Source of the DNA: Prunus persica
Lineage: Eukaryota > Streptophyta > Magnoliopsida > Rosales > Rosaceae
Reading direction: 5' to 3'
Assembly (NCBI RefSeq): GCF_000346465.2
Contig: NC_034013.1
Coordinates: 10,494,864 to 10,558,863, forward strand
DNA length: 64,000 nucleotides
Part shown: piece after piece, positions 1-11,170 of the stretch
How positions within the stretch are numbered: the stretch's first letter is position 1
Layout: each line of letters begins with the position of its first letter
The notes under the pieces: model-generated
Databases searched by the model: none
Told to the model about the DNA's origin: nothing
Seen by the model: the letters and a program-made list of their open reading frames with translations, nothing else
Translations under genes and position numbers: made by a program

Positions 1-52
1 TCCATTTCCATTTGGTGACGCCTCCCGGGAAGGTCCGGGGCCCGCCGCCCAT
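1..52 (-). CDS. 5' end of a gene running off the left edge (possible DEAD-box RNA helicase N-terminus)
   Basis: On the minus strand an ATG at 52-50 opens a frame that stays open to the window edge and reads MGGGPRTFPGGVTKWKW. This glycine/proline-rich start followed by lysine and tryptophan looks like a conserved plant N-terminus that I associate, from memory only, with DEAD-box RNA helicases of the RH33/RH48 type. The upstream minus-strand sequence (53 to about 190) would be the leader and contains a GA microsatellite. Only 17 codons are visible, so the family cannot be proved here. The reading frame upstream of the ATG has no nearby stop, so an earlier start is not excluded. Confidence 0.5.
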   Translation of the reverse strand, partial: MGGGPRTFPGGVTKWKW

Positions 53-162
53 GGGTCGGGTCAGTACGAGCCTGCATAGAAGCTTCGAGAAGTCTCTCGA
101 CCGTTCCAAAAGGATCGAAGCGGACATTGTGTGTGGTTAGTGATTCAGTGATCGGAGAGGGA

Positions 163-185
163 GGGAGAGAGAGAGAGAGAGAGAG
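163..185. repeat. (GA)n microsatellite in the leader of the edge gene
   Basis: A run of GA dinucleotides interrupted by GGGA lies about 110 bases upstream of the minus-strand ATG at 52. On the sense strand of that gene it is a CT-rich leader tract, a common feature of plant 5' untranslated regions. Confidence 0.7.
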
Positions 186-780
186 GGGAAGGGTTTTACT
201 GGTTTAGGGTTTAAGGAAGACGATGGGAATGGGCCTATATTTTAATTTGAAGATAAGGCTTGTCATGCTTCGCTATAAAATGGGCCTTTGTTGTTTAGGA
301 TTTAAGGAAGACGATGGTGTTGTTGGGCCTCCTTGTGTGTGGGTTTCAAATTTCAATAAATGGCCATTTCTTGTTATTTTCAGGTTTTTCTTTTTTTCTT
401 TTTTCTGGTCACAATTTGTTATTATTTTCAATTTAAGGAAGAGAAAAAAAATTGTCGTAGAAGTGGTTATGAGCGTTTAACCCACACACGAGTCCGAATC
501 TTTTAAGTTTTTTTTTTTTCTAAATTCAGCGAAAGGATACGGAGTTATACATTTAAATACAACAACATTTTGTTAAAAATGTGATGAAGTTTAACACAAG
601 GCATTTGAAGTCAAGTTTGCTAAATGTCAATTAGCTTTTGTTCCATTAATTTCTCGTTCTAATGTTAGAAGACACTGGAAACTCAAAGTGTTGCTACCAA
701 CAAGTTGCAACTTGCAAGCCCATTGATGAAAACAAACAAAAATTCATGCAAGTTAAAAACCTAAACATATAAATAATAAG

Positions 781-1074
781 AAGCTTTGTCAGCCCTGACC
801 TCAATGGATCTGAATCGAAATAATATAATTTGTTGCACACCAATCATAGACAACAGAGAACTTAAGACCATTTCATTAAAATAAAATAAAAAAGCCAATA
901 TGGGAATATAATATCCCCAACAATTCATGGAAGCTTTGTCAGCCCTGACTTCAATGGATCTCAATCGAAATAATATAATTTGTTGCACACCAATCATAGA
1001 CAACAGAGAACTTAAGACCATTTCATTAAAAAAAAAAAAGTCAATACAGGGATATAATATCCCCAACAATTCAT
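781..1074. repeat. Tandem duplication, period 150 bp
   Basis: Positions 781-930 and 931-1074 are near-identical direct copies. Both begin AAGCTTTGTCAGCCCTGAC and both end in the same CCCCAACAATTCAT stretch. The copies differ by scattered substitutions and by the length of an A-run. They end about 100 bases upstream of the TATA box of the dehydrogenase gene. The open frames that cross this block on both strands are by-products of the repeat and resemble no known protein. Confidence 0.9.
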
Positions 1075-1148
1075 TGTGGCTACGGGCCGTAGACACATTG
1101 GAAAGCAAAAGCAAAAGCAAAAGCAATTTGGAAAGATGTCATGGCATA

Positions 1149-1180
1149 CGTGGCCAGTAAAGACTCATAGGTTATAAATA
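1149..1180 (+). promoter_or_regulatory. Core promoter of the SDR gene
   Basis: A TATA box (TATAAATA, 1173-1180) lies 60 bases before the ATG at 1240, a normal plant spacing. An ACGTGGC element (about 1149-1155), the core of a G-box or ABRE, lies just upstream. This would fit stress or ABA control, but that is inference from the motif alone. Confidence 0.6.
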
Positions 1181-1239
1181 TCTTCAAGAACAGAAAGCAG
1201 AAGCACTTGGAATTCCTTGTAAACCATCATCTACAGAAA

Positions 1240-1604
1240 ATGGAAGAAACAACAATCACTTTTGGGTCTAAGAGGTACATCATTCTTTCAATTTGTTTGT
1301 TAATTTCACCATTGAATTAAAATTCTTCCTTAATTTTGGTTTTGAATTTCCTCAAAATAGGATTGCAGTTGTAACTGGAGGCAACAAAGGGATTGGATTT
1401 GAGATAAGCAGGCAATTAGGTTCTAATGGAGTTGGAGTGATATTAACTGCAAGAGATGAGAAGAGGGGCACAGAAGCTGTTGAGAAGCTAAAGGCTTCTG
1501 GCTTCTCTGATGTGGTCTTTCATCAGCTGGATGTCACTGACCAAACTAGCATTGCTTCTCTGGCTGATTTTCTCCAAACTCAGTTTGGAAAGCTTGACAT
1601 ATTG

Positions 1605-1657
<53 letters not shown>

Positions 1658-2648
1658 GCATCTTCTTGTGGAAACTGTATGTTATCTTTTCTTCTCATCA
1701 CTTTATTTTTCTTAACCATTTATAACAGAAATGTGTTTTTTTATTATAAATATATTGCAGGTCAATAATGCAGGAGTTATTGGATCTTTATTCCTCACTG
1801 ATGACAAAGAGAAGTTGGCAATTAGGCCTGAGGATGTAAGTTAATAACATTCAGATATTTCTTTAGGGAAAAAAAAAACTAGAACTCAATCTGTATCAAG
1901 CTAAGCTAACAATTTTATGATAAATATTTGATGTACTTGCATCACTTACTAATGAATATATCATTGATAAGAGCAAATACCGATGCAGCTTATAGGTCCC
2001 AATGGTGTCAAGAACGAATATGTAAAGCAAACCTACGAGACAGCAGGGGATTGTTTCAAAACAAACTACTATGGAATTAAGCAGCTCACAAAAGCACTTA
2101 TTCCACTTCTTCAAAAATCCGACTCGGCAAGGGTAGTCAATGTCTCCTCTGCATTGGGACAACTAAGGGTACACAGCACAACCGAACCCAAATCATAAAT
2201 CTATTACAACAATGTGTTGTGTTATGTTGTTAGACTGATATAAACGTATCGGTTTATTGATTTTTAGGTTATTCCAAATGAGGAAGCCAAGAAGGAGCTA
2301 GGAGACAGTGATAGCCTCACAGAAGAGAAAGTGGACAACTTAGTTGAGGGATTTTTGGAGGATGTGAAGCACAATTTGATTGAAGCCAAAAGCTGGCCTA
2401 TTAATCAATCTGCCTACATTGTATCCAAAGCAGCTCTTAATGCTTATACCAGAGTCTTGGCTACAAAGTATCCTAGCATTGCCATTAACGCAGTCAGTCC
2501 TGGTTTTACCGCCACAGACATGAACAATTATACCGGTATCCTCACAGCTGAAGAAGCTGCTAAAGGTCCGGTGAAGGCGGCCTTGTTGCCGGATATTAGA
2601 GTTTCTGGCTGCTACTTTGAACAGACTGAATTGTCAACCTTTGAATGA
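1240..2648 (+). CDS. Short-chain dehydrogenase/reductase, (+)-neomenthol dehydrogenase / carbonyl reductase-like
   Basis: Five exons: 1240-1274, 1361-1604, 1761-1835, 1989-2168 and 2268-2648. All introns are GT..AG and the phases join into a 304-residue protein, the usual length for this family. The start is METTITF-like ([12 protein letters not shown]), as in plant menthone/salutaridine reductase-type SDRs. Visible motifs are the NADP(H)-binding TGGNKGIG (residues 17-24), LDVTD near 72, NNAG at 95-98, VNVSS near 168-172, and the catalytic YIVSK with Tyr228 and Lys232. The family reduces small ketones and aldehydes with NADPH and is usually cytosolic. The substrate cannot be told from sequence. 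Intron 2 begins GTAC and then runs directly into a (CT)n microsatellite. No frameshift is seen and all key residues are present. Confidence 0.93.
1608..1655. repeat. (CT)n microsatellite abutting the splice donor of SDR intron 2
   Basis: About 24 CT units start three bases after the donor GT (1605-1606). The tract fills about a third of the 156-base intron. Some alternative open frames of Leu/Ser repeats through this block are artefacts of the microsatellite. Confidence 0.95.
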
Positions 2649-3628
2649 AAATTTGAGATGTAAAATGATATAATTGTTTGCTTTTAATATCGCTATGCAC
2701 ATTGTGACATGTACGTGTGTATGCACAATGTGTTTTGAACAATAAATTTTAGTTCTAATAAAGGTTTCAATTTCCAGATCTCTTCTCTTCTTTTTCAATT
2801 CATGTTGGAAAGAAATATCACTAAACAATGTGGTCTCATGTTAAAATTTGGGCAAGAGATAGAGACATTTGGGAGAAAGAGAGAGAGAGAGACAACAAAA
2901 TAATAAAATATTTGAGATTAGCTAAAACAGAGAACATTGCTAAAAAAAACACATTTTAAGTAGTTTGCTATAACGACTTTCTACCTATTTTAGCTAGAAT
3001 TTGGCTAAAATTTGAACTCTCTTGGAGATGCTCTTAGGTACTTACTTATACATGATTCTGGATGATGCTCTGGATGATGCAACATGGCGATGGATAGTGC
3101 AGGGTGATGTAGTGTGGGTGACAGTCCTATCACTTTATTTCATCTTCGGCCGACATAAGTTTCTACAACTCCAGTGTAAGCCTTGTGTTGCCAGACAAAA
3201 CAATTTCCACCGCACAGTGTATTTTGCGTACACCCAGGAGTGATCCAAACCAGACGTGACAAACAATACAAACTTGTCTCCTCATCAATTCCTATGATGT
3301 TAGCTTTGCCAATTCTTTTGATGAAATTCTCGAAGAAAGTAAAAGTACCACATCGGATCGGAAACAAACATAACAGAAAATAATACTTCACACTCAAATC
3401 TCTGACTGTTAAAGAAATTATATAATTTGTTTCCATAGAATCATAAATCATTTTTTACAAAAACTTTTGACAGATAGCCTCCAGCCAGAAAGTAGTGACC
3501 CATTCTATAAAGGAACAATTTCTTTGTTTCAATCAACAACAAGAAGAAATCATTCACAGGTTGCACAAATAGATCTTCAGGAACAACAGTTTTCTCCCCC
3601 TTGGAGGGTTTCTGAGGTAGGGCCATTT
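2649..3628. other. Intergenic region between the convergent SDR and tetraspanin genes
   Basis: This holds the two facing 3' untranslated regions. There is a short GA run at about 2877-2893. I see no coding frame with recognisable similarity and no RNA gene. The short frames between 3022 and 3628 overlap the likely 3' untranslated region of the tetraspanin gene on the other strand. Confidence 0.5.
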
Positions 3629-6600
3629 CTAATCTTTAGAACGGATTCTTGCAGCATTTCGTCTCGCGCAGCATCCCACAAAATATATCATAGACTGACA
3701 TTGCACAACAAAAGGAAGGTCAGGAAATCAAGCACTCACAGGAGCATATTGAGAGTAAAAGTAGAAAGTCAGCTATTGAATCCTTCTCAACAAGAGACTA
3801 AATATATGAATATAGTATATTTGTTTTTCACTAATCTTCAGCCGTTTCGCATTGCATAGAAAAAGTGCCTGTTTTATTATTTATTGGTAGTTCAACTTTC
3901 AATATTAATCGAAGAGAATTCCATTAAGTCGAGAGAGAAAATGCTTCACCAGAACAACAAATAGAGCCACGTTAAAGATCGCAACCACTCTCCACTCAGT
4001 TTTCATGTATTGTGCAACTCCAGCCCTTGAAAATGATAGAAGTATGGCAAATATACGTGAGAAAATTTATACAAAAGAAGAAAAGATAATTGAGATAGAG
4101 GTGATGCTTACTTGCATGAATCGCAATTGTAGCACTTAATGTCTCGGGCATTTTTGTAAAGTTTGCAGTCCTTGTTCGAACTAACTGGGTGGAAGCTCAT
4201 GTCATAGTATGAAGCATTAACAGCAGGATAACCGCATCTAGGAATAAAGTTTAATCCCAGCAATTGGTATTATCAGTAAGATGGAGTTTCACTAGTCTGA
4301 ATTATGTCTGAAATAAACTGCATATAAACTAATTAAACTTCCATGAACCACACATAAAATGATTGAGGAAAACAACTTTATTTGTTCTCTTCCCCACCAG
4401 ACTTATGTAATAATATAATAAACACATATATGTATAAAAATGAGACCTGACACAATCACATATCATAACGAAAACATTAAACAATTAATTTATTCTCTAG
4501 TAAAATCTTTAAAAATGTCCTTAAATAAGGATTTGTTTCTCAACTGTTAGATCAGAAATAGACAATTGAAATGCATAGTAAGTAAGATGTGTCTCAATGC
4601 ATCTTAGTTGTCCATATCTTATCCAAGAAACAAATATATATATTTCAACACTTTAATCAAGGACCTTATTATAAAACATTTATGTGTACATAAATATAAA
4701 GGGAAGCATTCTGATTTTCCCCTGGAAAGCAGAAAGACGCCCAGGAGGGTGATGGGAAGGAAACTTACCAAAGAACAAAACGATACAAAAATGAAAAATA
4801 GAAGGATGACACCTACTCAGATGGTGGTCGACAACAACCAGCCTCGATAGGGGTTAGCTTTGCCAATTTGTATTGCTTGAGAGTCTGCATCCGACAAGTT
4901 CAGTGAAAGATCTTCAGTCAATGGAAAAGAAAAGGGAAAGAAAATCATAATTAGGTGATTGGCGATAAATGAGAAATTTAAACAAGTTCAGAATTGGACC
5001 TTATACTTTTTGGATAGGTTTTTGCAGTCATCAGATTTCACAAGACAACTCTGTAAGTGCTTCCAGTTACGGGTATTGTTCAACTAAAACAAGAAAGTGA
5101 ATAACTGATATCAATAAATGCATAACAAAGTTGGGACTTCATATCAATATTTTACATGGCTAAAAGAGCAAAACAAACTCACTTGTTTTACAAACCATGG
5201 ACTGTAATCATGGAGTTGATACTCCTTGTACCTGACCAGACAAGAAGATATTAATTGCACCCATCATACCAATTCTAGCTGACCAGTGCATAAGAAAAAG
5301 AAAAAAAAAGGATAAAGAAATAATTCTCTTTTTATTCCTAAAGAGTGGTCTTCTGACAAAATAAATTTGAAACTTGTTGCTGCATTCATAAGATGATTTG
5401 AAGCTGCCAAACTTTTACAGATTCTTTTTTCTCTCCATATTTTTCATAGTACTGCTCAGATACTTTCAGGAGTAGATATTATAAATCAGCATTATACCCA
5501 TCCGAAAAGCAAGATGAGGGACCAAATGAATGCTAACCTCAAGCCAGCTACGCTATGACCAGAACCATTATTTGTGACAATGAACCTACAAGTAAAGGCA
5601 CAAAATTATACAACAGCAAATTCATGAGCACTAGTAATCTGTGCACTTATCGTGATATTCATGACACAGGCACAATGAAAATTAAACCATTGAGGAGCAG
5701 ATGTTGAATTGGTGTAAGCCAGCGAGTCAAAACTTACAAATTGAATTGGAGGAATACTAAATTCACAACATTAAATGCAGGGAGATTGAGAAAATATAGT
5801 GACTATTTAGAAAAGATCACATATCAACTGTATCTTTTCGGGGAAAAAAAGTGTATCTTCACAGACATATTCCAGCGTAACAACATATTGACACAAGAAG
5901 GTACTTCATCATCCTAAGATACAAGCTGAACCCCTATATCAGCTTGCATCTTAGGATGATGAAGTACCTTCCAAATTAACCAATGTATAGTAGTATCTAC
6001 ATGAGGACTGGCCTTTACTAAATAAAACATGTCCAAGCACATAATACATCTTTCTGCGAAATTTTTTTCAGACTAATCGCATCCAGGATATCTTTGGACA
6101 TGAACTATAATACTAAATTGATTTTATTCTACCTAAAAACCATCTAGGATATCTCAATAAATATTGGTTATTATTTTATTTACCATGACGCCTAAGAATC
6201 CACCAAAAGAAGACAATAAGCTAACATATCCCATAGCAGACAGCACCATGGTCAGGTCATAAACAAAACTTCCTTTCTGTAGTACACGGAAATTTGGACC
6301 TTTAGACCAACTAATTTCATTTCAAATCCTAGGAGGTAAGTCAATAATATTTTGTCTTTCTGATCTAAATTACCCTATTTGGTAAAAAACATCCCACAGT
6401 CCCACTTGTGACTGAAATTTTTCTAAAATGCACCATCCAAATGTTACAGACCTTTAAATACATCTCTTCAGACTTTTCAATCAACTGTTGCAGAAAAATC
6501 AGATAATACAGAAATGCGACATGAAATATAAACTAAATTACATAATGTTGAGCTTCTGCATGATGTTTACTTACGCTAATACTGTGAACACCAAAACTCC

Positions 6601-7532
6601 CACCGATATGAAGCACAAGAGAATCAGATACTGCACAGGAAAAGTCAAGGAACAAACAAGAAGGAAGATGGAAATACAATCTTAATAACAAATAAATCAA
6701 TCAGTAAGGATACAATCCACAACAGTATGGAGCTATTTTTCAGCGCACCCAAGAAGCCGATTATAGAGCTAACAGCCACAAAACACAAACATAAGTAGAT
6801 TCCTTGATATTAACAGAGTTAAAATTGGAATATCAATGCATTAAAGAATCAGGTGATGGAAAAAGCAAAGCATACACTAAAAAGATGACGGCGCCAATGC
6901 CTATAACAGGGATAGTGAGGGATCTCCGACAGTTATCATGATGAGTGCTCATCCATACCCCAAAAACTACAACGGCAATTGCTAACAGCTGCAGAATGAA
7001 CATAATAACATAGTATGAGCATACCATAACAGAATGCCATCAAATTTCATGTACAGCAATAGAACATATCAGCTAGAGCTTCTCACTACTTAAATTAGCT
7101 AACTAATAACATAAATTTCAACAGGTTTTCTTCGACAATTTGAAGTTGAACAAACAAGCTAAAAACCTTATGCCGCCGCATGACAATGTAAAGACTAAAA
7201 CAGAAAACTTTGCACAACCATGGACAAAACAAAAGCATCAAAATCATATGGTCTGAAAAAAAAACCCAATGCACATTAACAAAACAAATTTTAGACCTTG
7301 GAGCACAGGCATTGAGCATCAAAACCCAGCAACAGAAACAAACCCATTTAGTCATTTAGGAGATAACTGGCCTTCAAATAAGCAAATGCCCAGAAATGGA
7401 GTTAACGAAAAGAACAAAAAGAAGCAATCTTTTCAGTTTTCGCAAAGCTCCCACAAAGAACAAAAGTTAAAAACATACCATGGTGAGAAAGTTGATCCAT
7501 CTGATGACAAATGTGCTTGTTCCCATACCCAT
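3629..7532 (-). CDS. TET10: Tetraspanin, TET10 type
   Basis: Eleven exons on the minus strand: 7479-7532, 6876-6988, 6714-6768, 6575-6630, 5538-5585, 5183-5231, 5000-5083, 4817-4884, 4112-4237, 3950-4025 and 3629-3694. They join in phase to 264 residues. Tetraspanins are four-pass membrane proteins that organise membrane microdomains. The N-terminus MGMGTSTFVIRWINFLTM, three hydrophobic segments before residue 95, a long extracellular loop with the plant GCCRPP signature (residues 169-174) and a CNCDSCKAG-like cysteine pattern, and a fourth segment near 230-250 followed by a GCCARRN tail all match. I recognise the sequence as the TET10 branch, which has many small exons. The last exon was chosen over a read-through ending at 3905 because it supplies the membrane-proximal CC and basic tail. 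The gene lies tail-to-tail with the SDR gene. Confidence 0.92.
5898..5970 (-). repeat. 32-bp near-perfect hairpin inside intron 4 of the tetraspanin gene
   Basis: The arms 5898-5929 and 5939-5970 are inverted copies separated by nine bases. They differ at one position, which on the minus (sense) strand becomes a G:U wobble, so an intronic RNA would pair over all 32 positions. There is no AT-rich terminal signature and no clear target-site duplication. It could be a young MIRNA-like foldback or a tiny MITE remnant. Confidence 0.85.
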
Positions 7533-7608
7533 TTCTCTCTTTTCTCTTCCTCCGCCCCACTATTTCTCTTTATCTAATCTTTTCTAAACTTTGCACTAAA
7601 GAAGAAGC

Positions 7609-7611
<3 letters not shown>

Positions 7612-7646
<35 letters not shown>
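7612..7646. repeat. (GA)n microsatellite in the tetraspanin 5' leader
   Basis: About 17 AG units lie 80 bases upstream of the tetraspanin ATG. On the sense strand the tract is (CT)n. The same microsatellite is present in duplicate copy B at about 13308-13338. Confidence 0.9.
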
Positions 7647-7648
<2 letters not shown>

Positions 7649-8168
7649 TCAGAGTTTTTTTTTTTCTTCAGGGTTTTGAATATTCTGGTTCTGAGCCGAT
7701 GAAGCAAGTGGCATTCGGAGATAATTAAAGACAGGGAGGGGGCCAGAGGGGGATAATGATGATTTATGAAGGGTATTTTCGTCAATAGAGAACCGCATGC
7801 ACATGGTTCATGACTCCATGGATTTTACTAGCAGACACGACACGACACCCAGATAACTGAAACAAGGCCACGCTTATTCAGGAAGCTAACCTTGCAGTCA
7901 AAGTTGAAAGTACGACGTTGACTGTTTATGTCGACGTAGTTCGGTTCACTGTGGCCATCATAGATTCTTCTTTTCTATGTTTGTTGAGAATTACTTTCTT
8001 AATAAATTTAGTTCTTAGTAATAAAAAAAACTTTTATTTTTAAAAAAAGAAAGACAGAAAAATTTCTTAATTTTCAAATCAAAGACATACAAATGTAAAG
8101 GATTTCTTAGAAAATCCAAAAATAAATAAAGGCAATTTTGTCCATTTTGACTTCTTTTAAAAAAAATT

Positions 8169-8929
8169 GAGTTTTATCAAAAATAGCCAAAATTTACCCC
8201 ATATTTTCATAAATGTCAGTTTTTATAAAAACTTTCAAAAATAGCAAAAAACTCACCTAAAATTACTCAAACACCCTCATAAGTAAAAACCCACAAAAAC
8301 CTTTATAAAAAAAATGCAATCTTTGTTTTCAATTTGATTTTAAACATCTATAAAACACAAAGGTTTGATCCCATGTTATAATATCATTGGAGGAGTTGAA
8401 CCATGAATATGACTTGATTCCTAGCTAGTTCGAGTACTGCATCCACCCAACATTGATAGAGTTATTGATTCATCTCCATTATCTAATTACTTAATTATCT
8501 CTAATAAGCCATATATTTGTATTATGTATTTAACAAGGCATTTATAGAGTTATTGATTCATCTCCGCAATGTTAAAGTTCATATCGGAATCTAATTAGCA
8601 ACTTTGAAGTCCATATATGGCTGACAAAGGGTTGTGCGTGTCCTCCAATGGTGATAGCATCAACATGGCTGATGACAACAAATAATACCAAAGCTTCGAG
8701 CCCAATGACGGAGACAACATATACTAACATAGGGGAGTTTTTATGTTTAAAATCAAATGAAAACATAGATTACAGGTTTCGTGTTTTGCTTTTTTAGGTT
8801 TTTGTGGGTTTTAGTTTTGAGGGCTTTTGAGTATTTTTAAGTGAGTTTTTGGCTATTTTAGAAAGTTTTTATAAAAACTGACATTTATGAAAGTATGGGA
8901 TAAATTTTGGCTATTTTTGATAAAAACTC
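8169..8929. mobile_element. Non-autonomous Mutator-like element with long terminal inverted repeats
   Basis: The ends are inverted repeats of roughly 170 bases. The left one runs from 8169 (GAGTTTTATCAAAAATAGCC) and the right one ends at 8929 as its complement. The flanks share AAAAATT on both sides, as expected for a target duplication, though an A-rich one. A related sequence at about 10187-10215 is uninterrupted at the same point and serves as an empty site. No transposase frame lies inside. The 761-bp size, long inverted repeats and insertion in an A/T run suit a non-autonomous MULE. Confidence 0.82.
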
Positions 8930-9418
8930 AAAAATTTCTCACTTCTTTGGCCTTCAAACATTTTTACCAATAACAAATGTGAGATTTTTCTTTTCTTTTC
9001 GTTCTTTTTGGTAATCCATTGGACCGAATTTTTTTTTCTCTTTATATTATCTAACCTATATACTAAATATATTATCAAATTGCTTAAAAATAATGAGATA
9101 TTATGAATTTCATAAGTGACTAACAAAATCGAACCAATAACTGGTGCTATAATTTTTTTTTTTTTTAATCTGAAAGTTGGAAGAGGGACGCTCAAGTTTG
9201 AATCCCTTAGTAATAGTGCTAAATTAAATAAATACTACTTATATTGATGTGATTTTTCATTATAGCTTGGAGGATTTACAGACCCCTGCCTCTACAAAAT
9301 GAACAAACAATTTCGATCCTTTTCTAACTTTCTACAAAATTTCTAAAGATGCTTGTCATGAATGAAACTGCCTTCTCCAAGTCCAAGTTTACAACCCAGA
9401 TAACAAGAAAGAACAGAA

Positions 9419-9493
9419 CTAGCCTACTCTGCTGGTACATGTTAGAATCAGAGACTTCATCTCTTCCTTGTCCAATGAGGCTTGAACTATAAC
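9419..9493 (-). pseudogene. Duplicated last exon of the S1-domain gene
   Basis: On the minus strand 9493-9419 encodes VIVQASLDKEEMKSLILTCT followed by SRVG and a stop, preceded by TTGCAG. It differs from the true last exon at 14145-14219 by only a few bases. A fragment of the preceding exon (ARSEDKVQE) sits at 9669-9695 with its donor site. No other exons are present, so this is a 3' fragment and not a gene. Confidence 0.88.
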
Positions 9494-9821
9494 CTGCAAA
9501 AAGTAATGCAATCAATTATTGATTCTTCACTTTAATATAACTACTTTAGTGTCTACTTCAGGAAAATGTACATTTAGATTGAGTTCAATAAAACTTTGGC
9601 AAAACCAGAGTATTGTGATCTAGTTCTGTTGGATGGTCACCAAAACTAGCAAAATCTAATTAACTTACCTCCTGTACTTTATCTTCAGATCGAGCAGAAA
9701 AGGCTTATGTTGAAAAGGCTTTTGTGTTGTGTGTAGCTTCTAATCACTGTGTGTGTTAGAACGGTCAATATAAAAAGTAGAATAACAGAAGATGATCAAC
9801 GTGTCTGTTATTTAAAGAGTC

Positions 9822-11170
9822 GAGCCGCGCGGTTATACGTCAGTTTTTTATTATAAAAAAGGGTGTAGCCGGTTATACTTTTTTTAAACACATGGCGGGC
9901 AATAGGCGTTAGGCGGTTCCAATTTTTATTATTATAATAAATAGTATAGCCCTCTTATTTAAAAAAGCGTATAGCCGCTCGGCTTTACTTGGGTCTTTTT
10001 TTAAAGTACCCATTCCATTTAGGTAAATTTAGGTTTTACCCATAAAAAAACTTTCACTTTTGGAAAAAGCCAAAGCTTTTTCAAAAAAGACAGAAAAACC
10101 TCTCAACTTTCAAACCAAAGACATGCAAATGTAAAGGATTCCTTAGGAAATCAAAAAATAAATAAGGGCAATTTTGTCCATTTTGGCTTCTTTTAAAAAA
10201 TTTCTCTCTCCTTTGGGCTTTTCCAAAGTCTCCCTTTTTTGAAATTTTTATATATATAGTATGGCCATGCGGCTATACTCTTTACATAGACACTGTGATC
10301 TTTTTTTATAATTGTTTTTCCCCCATTTTTGTTTATCTATAAGAGTAGTTTAGAACATTATTCATTACTATTAGGCCATTACCCGAGTCTCTATTGTCCT
10401 CTTTTGAGGTTTTACATTACTAGAGTTATTTCCCGTATAAAAAATTTAGCATTTTTACGTTTAATACTTGTGTTGTACACGTACGTTAATACACTTGTTT
10501 TTTGCCAAATTTTCAATACACACAAAAAATTCACGTATAATACACAAAAATTTCGCATATTATTGATTAAAAATTAATATCTATAAATAAAGTATAAAAT
10601 AATGCAACTAGAAAGGTCCTTTTAATTTTAATTTTAATTTTTTTAATATAAAAAAGTGTGAATTTATTATATTGGCGAATCGCTTGGAGGGCAATAGGCT
10701 CTAGGCAGGTCCCTTTTTTTTATTTTTATAAATAGTATAGCCGCGCGGCTAAACCCCTGATTTTTGAAAAATATATAAAAGTACACCGTGCGGCGTTTAG
10801 GTCATTTTTTTAAAATAGTGTAGCCGTGGCTAGACTCGGGATTTTTTTTTATAAAAAAAAGAGAGTATAGCAACAAGAGTACAGCCGCCCGGCTTAAGTG
10901 GGTTGTTTGTTTTAAATTTTTTTATTTTTATAAATAGTATAAACGTGAGGCTTTACTTCGAATTTTTATTAAAAAGAAAGAGTATAGCCGCCCGGCTTTA
11001 CGTAGGTCCTTTTAAAAAAAATAAAAATACTATAGCCGCACGGCTATACTGTGAATTTTTTTTTTATTAAAAGAATTAGTATCGCGGATATATATTATAG
11101 CCCCTTAGCATTACTTGGGTCGTTTTTTTAGAATTATTTTTATAAATAGTATAGCCACGCGCCCACCATC
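9822..11170. repeat. Array of GC-rich imperfect palindromes in AT-rich DNA
   Basis: At least a dozen occurrences of a motif close to GTATAGCCGCNCGGCTATAC lie at about 9822, 9862, 9942, 9969, 10259, 10735, 10781, 10818, 10876, 10937, 10982, 11029, 11087 and 11149. A perfect instance lies outside the array at about 13129. The arms GTATAGCCG and CGGCTATAC are complementary. Between motifs are runs of T/A with a recurring GGGTC-TTTTTT context. Twice a GGCAATAGGC..TAGGC stretch precedes a motif. No coding frame crosses the array. Confidence 0.85.
10046..10245. repeat. Short inverted-repeat element (MITE-like), related to 8036-8168
   Basis: The left end (ACTTTCACTTTTGGAAAAAG) and right end (the complement of GACTTTGGAAAAGCCC) are imperfect inverted repeats about 200 bases apart. 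The interior, with AAGACATGCAAATGTAAAGG and AATTTTGTCCATTTTG, is clearly homologous to 8050-8165. No target duplication was identified with confidence. Confidence 0.6.

Larger units (their letters stand above)
7537..9697. repeat. Segmental duplication copy A (tetraspanin leader to S1-gene 3' end)
   Basis: This segment matches 13225-14640 (copy B) in the same orientation. It starts in the 5' untranslated region of the tetraspanin gene just upstream of its ATG, includes the GA microsatellite (7612-7646), and ends inside a copy of exon 13 of the S1-domain gene. It is interrupted from about 7993 to 8950 by extra sequence that includes a Mutator-like element. Shared landmarks are the ACTATTTCTCTTTATCTAATC leader, the GACCCCTGCCTCTAC block and the final exon of the S1 gene. 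Confidence 0.88.

Noticed and set aside
761..1126. 121-codon minus-strand frame with internally repeated peptide
   Set aside because: The peptide repeat simply mirrors the 150-bp DNA duplication. Composition is not protein-like and no family is recognised.
1510..1725. Ser/Leu-repeat frames over (CT)n and (GA)n tracts (also at 7511, 13269, 34547)
   Set aside because: These are translations of microsatellites, with no start context or homology.
3905..3950. Read-through end of the tetraspanin gene (VKHFLSRLNGILFD, stop)
   Set aside because: A donor at 3949-3948 and an acceptor at 3696-3695 join in phase to a far better tetraspanin C-terminus (GCCARRN tail), so the read-through is intronic.
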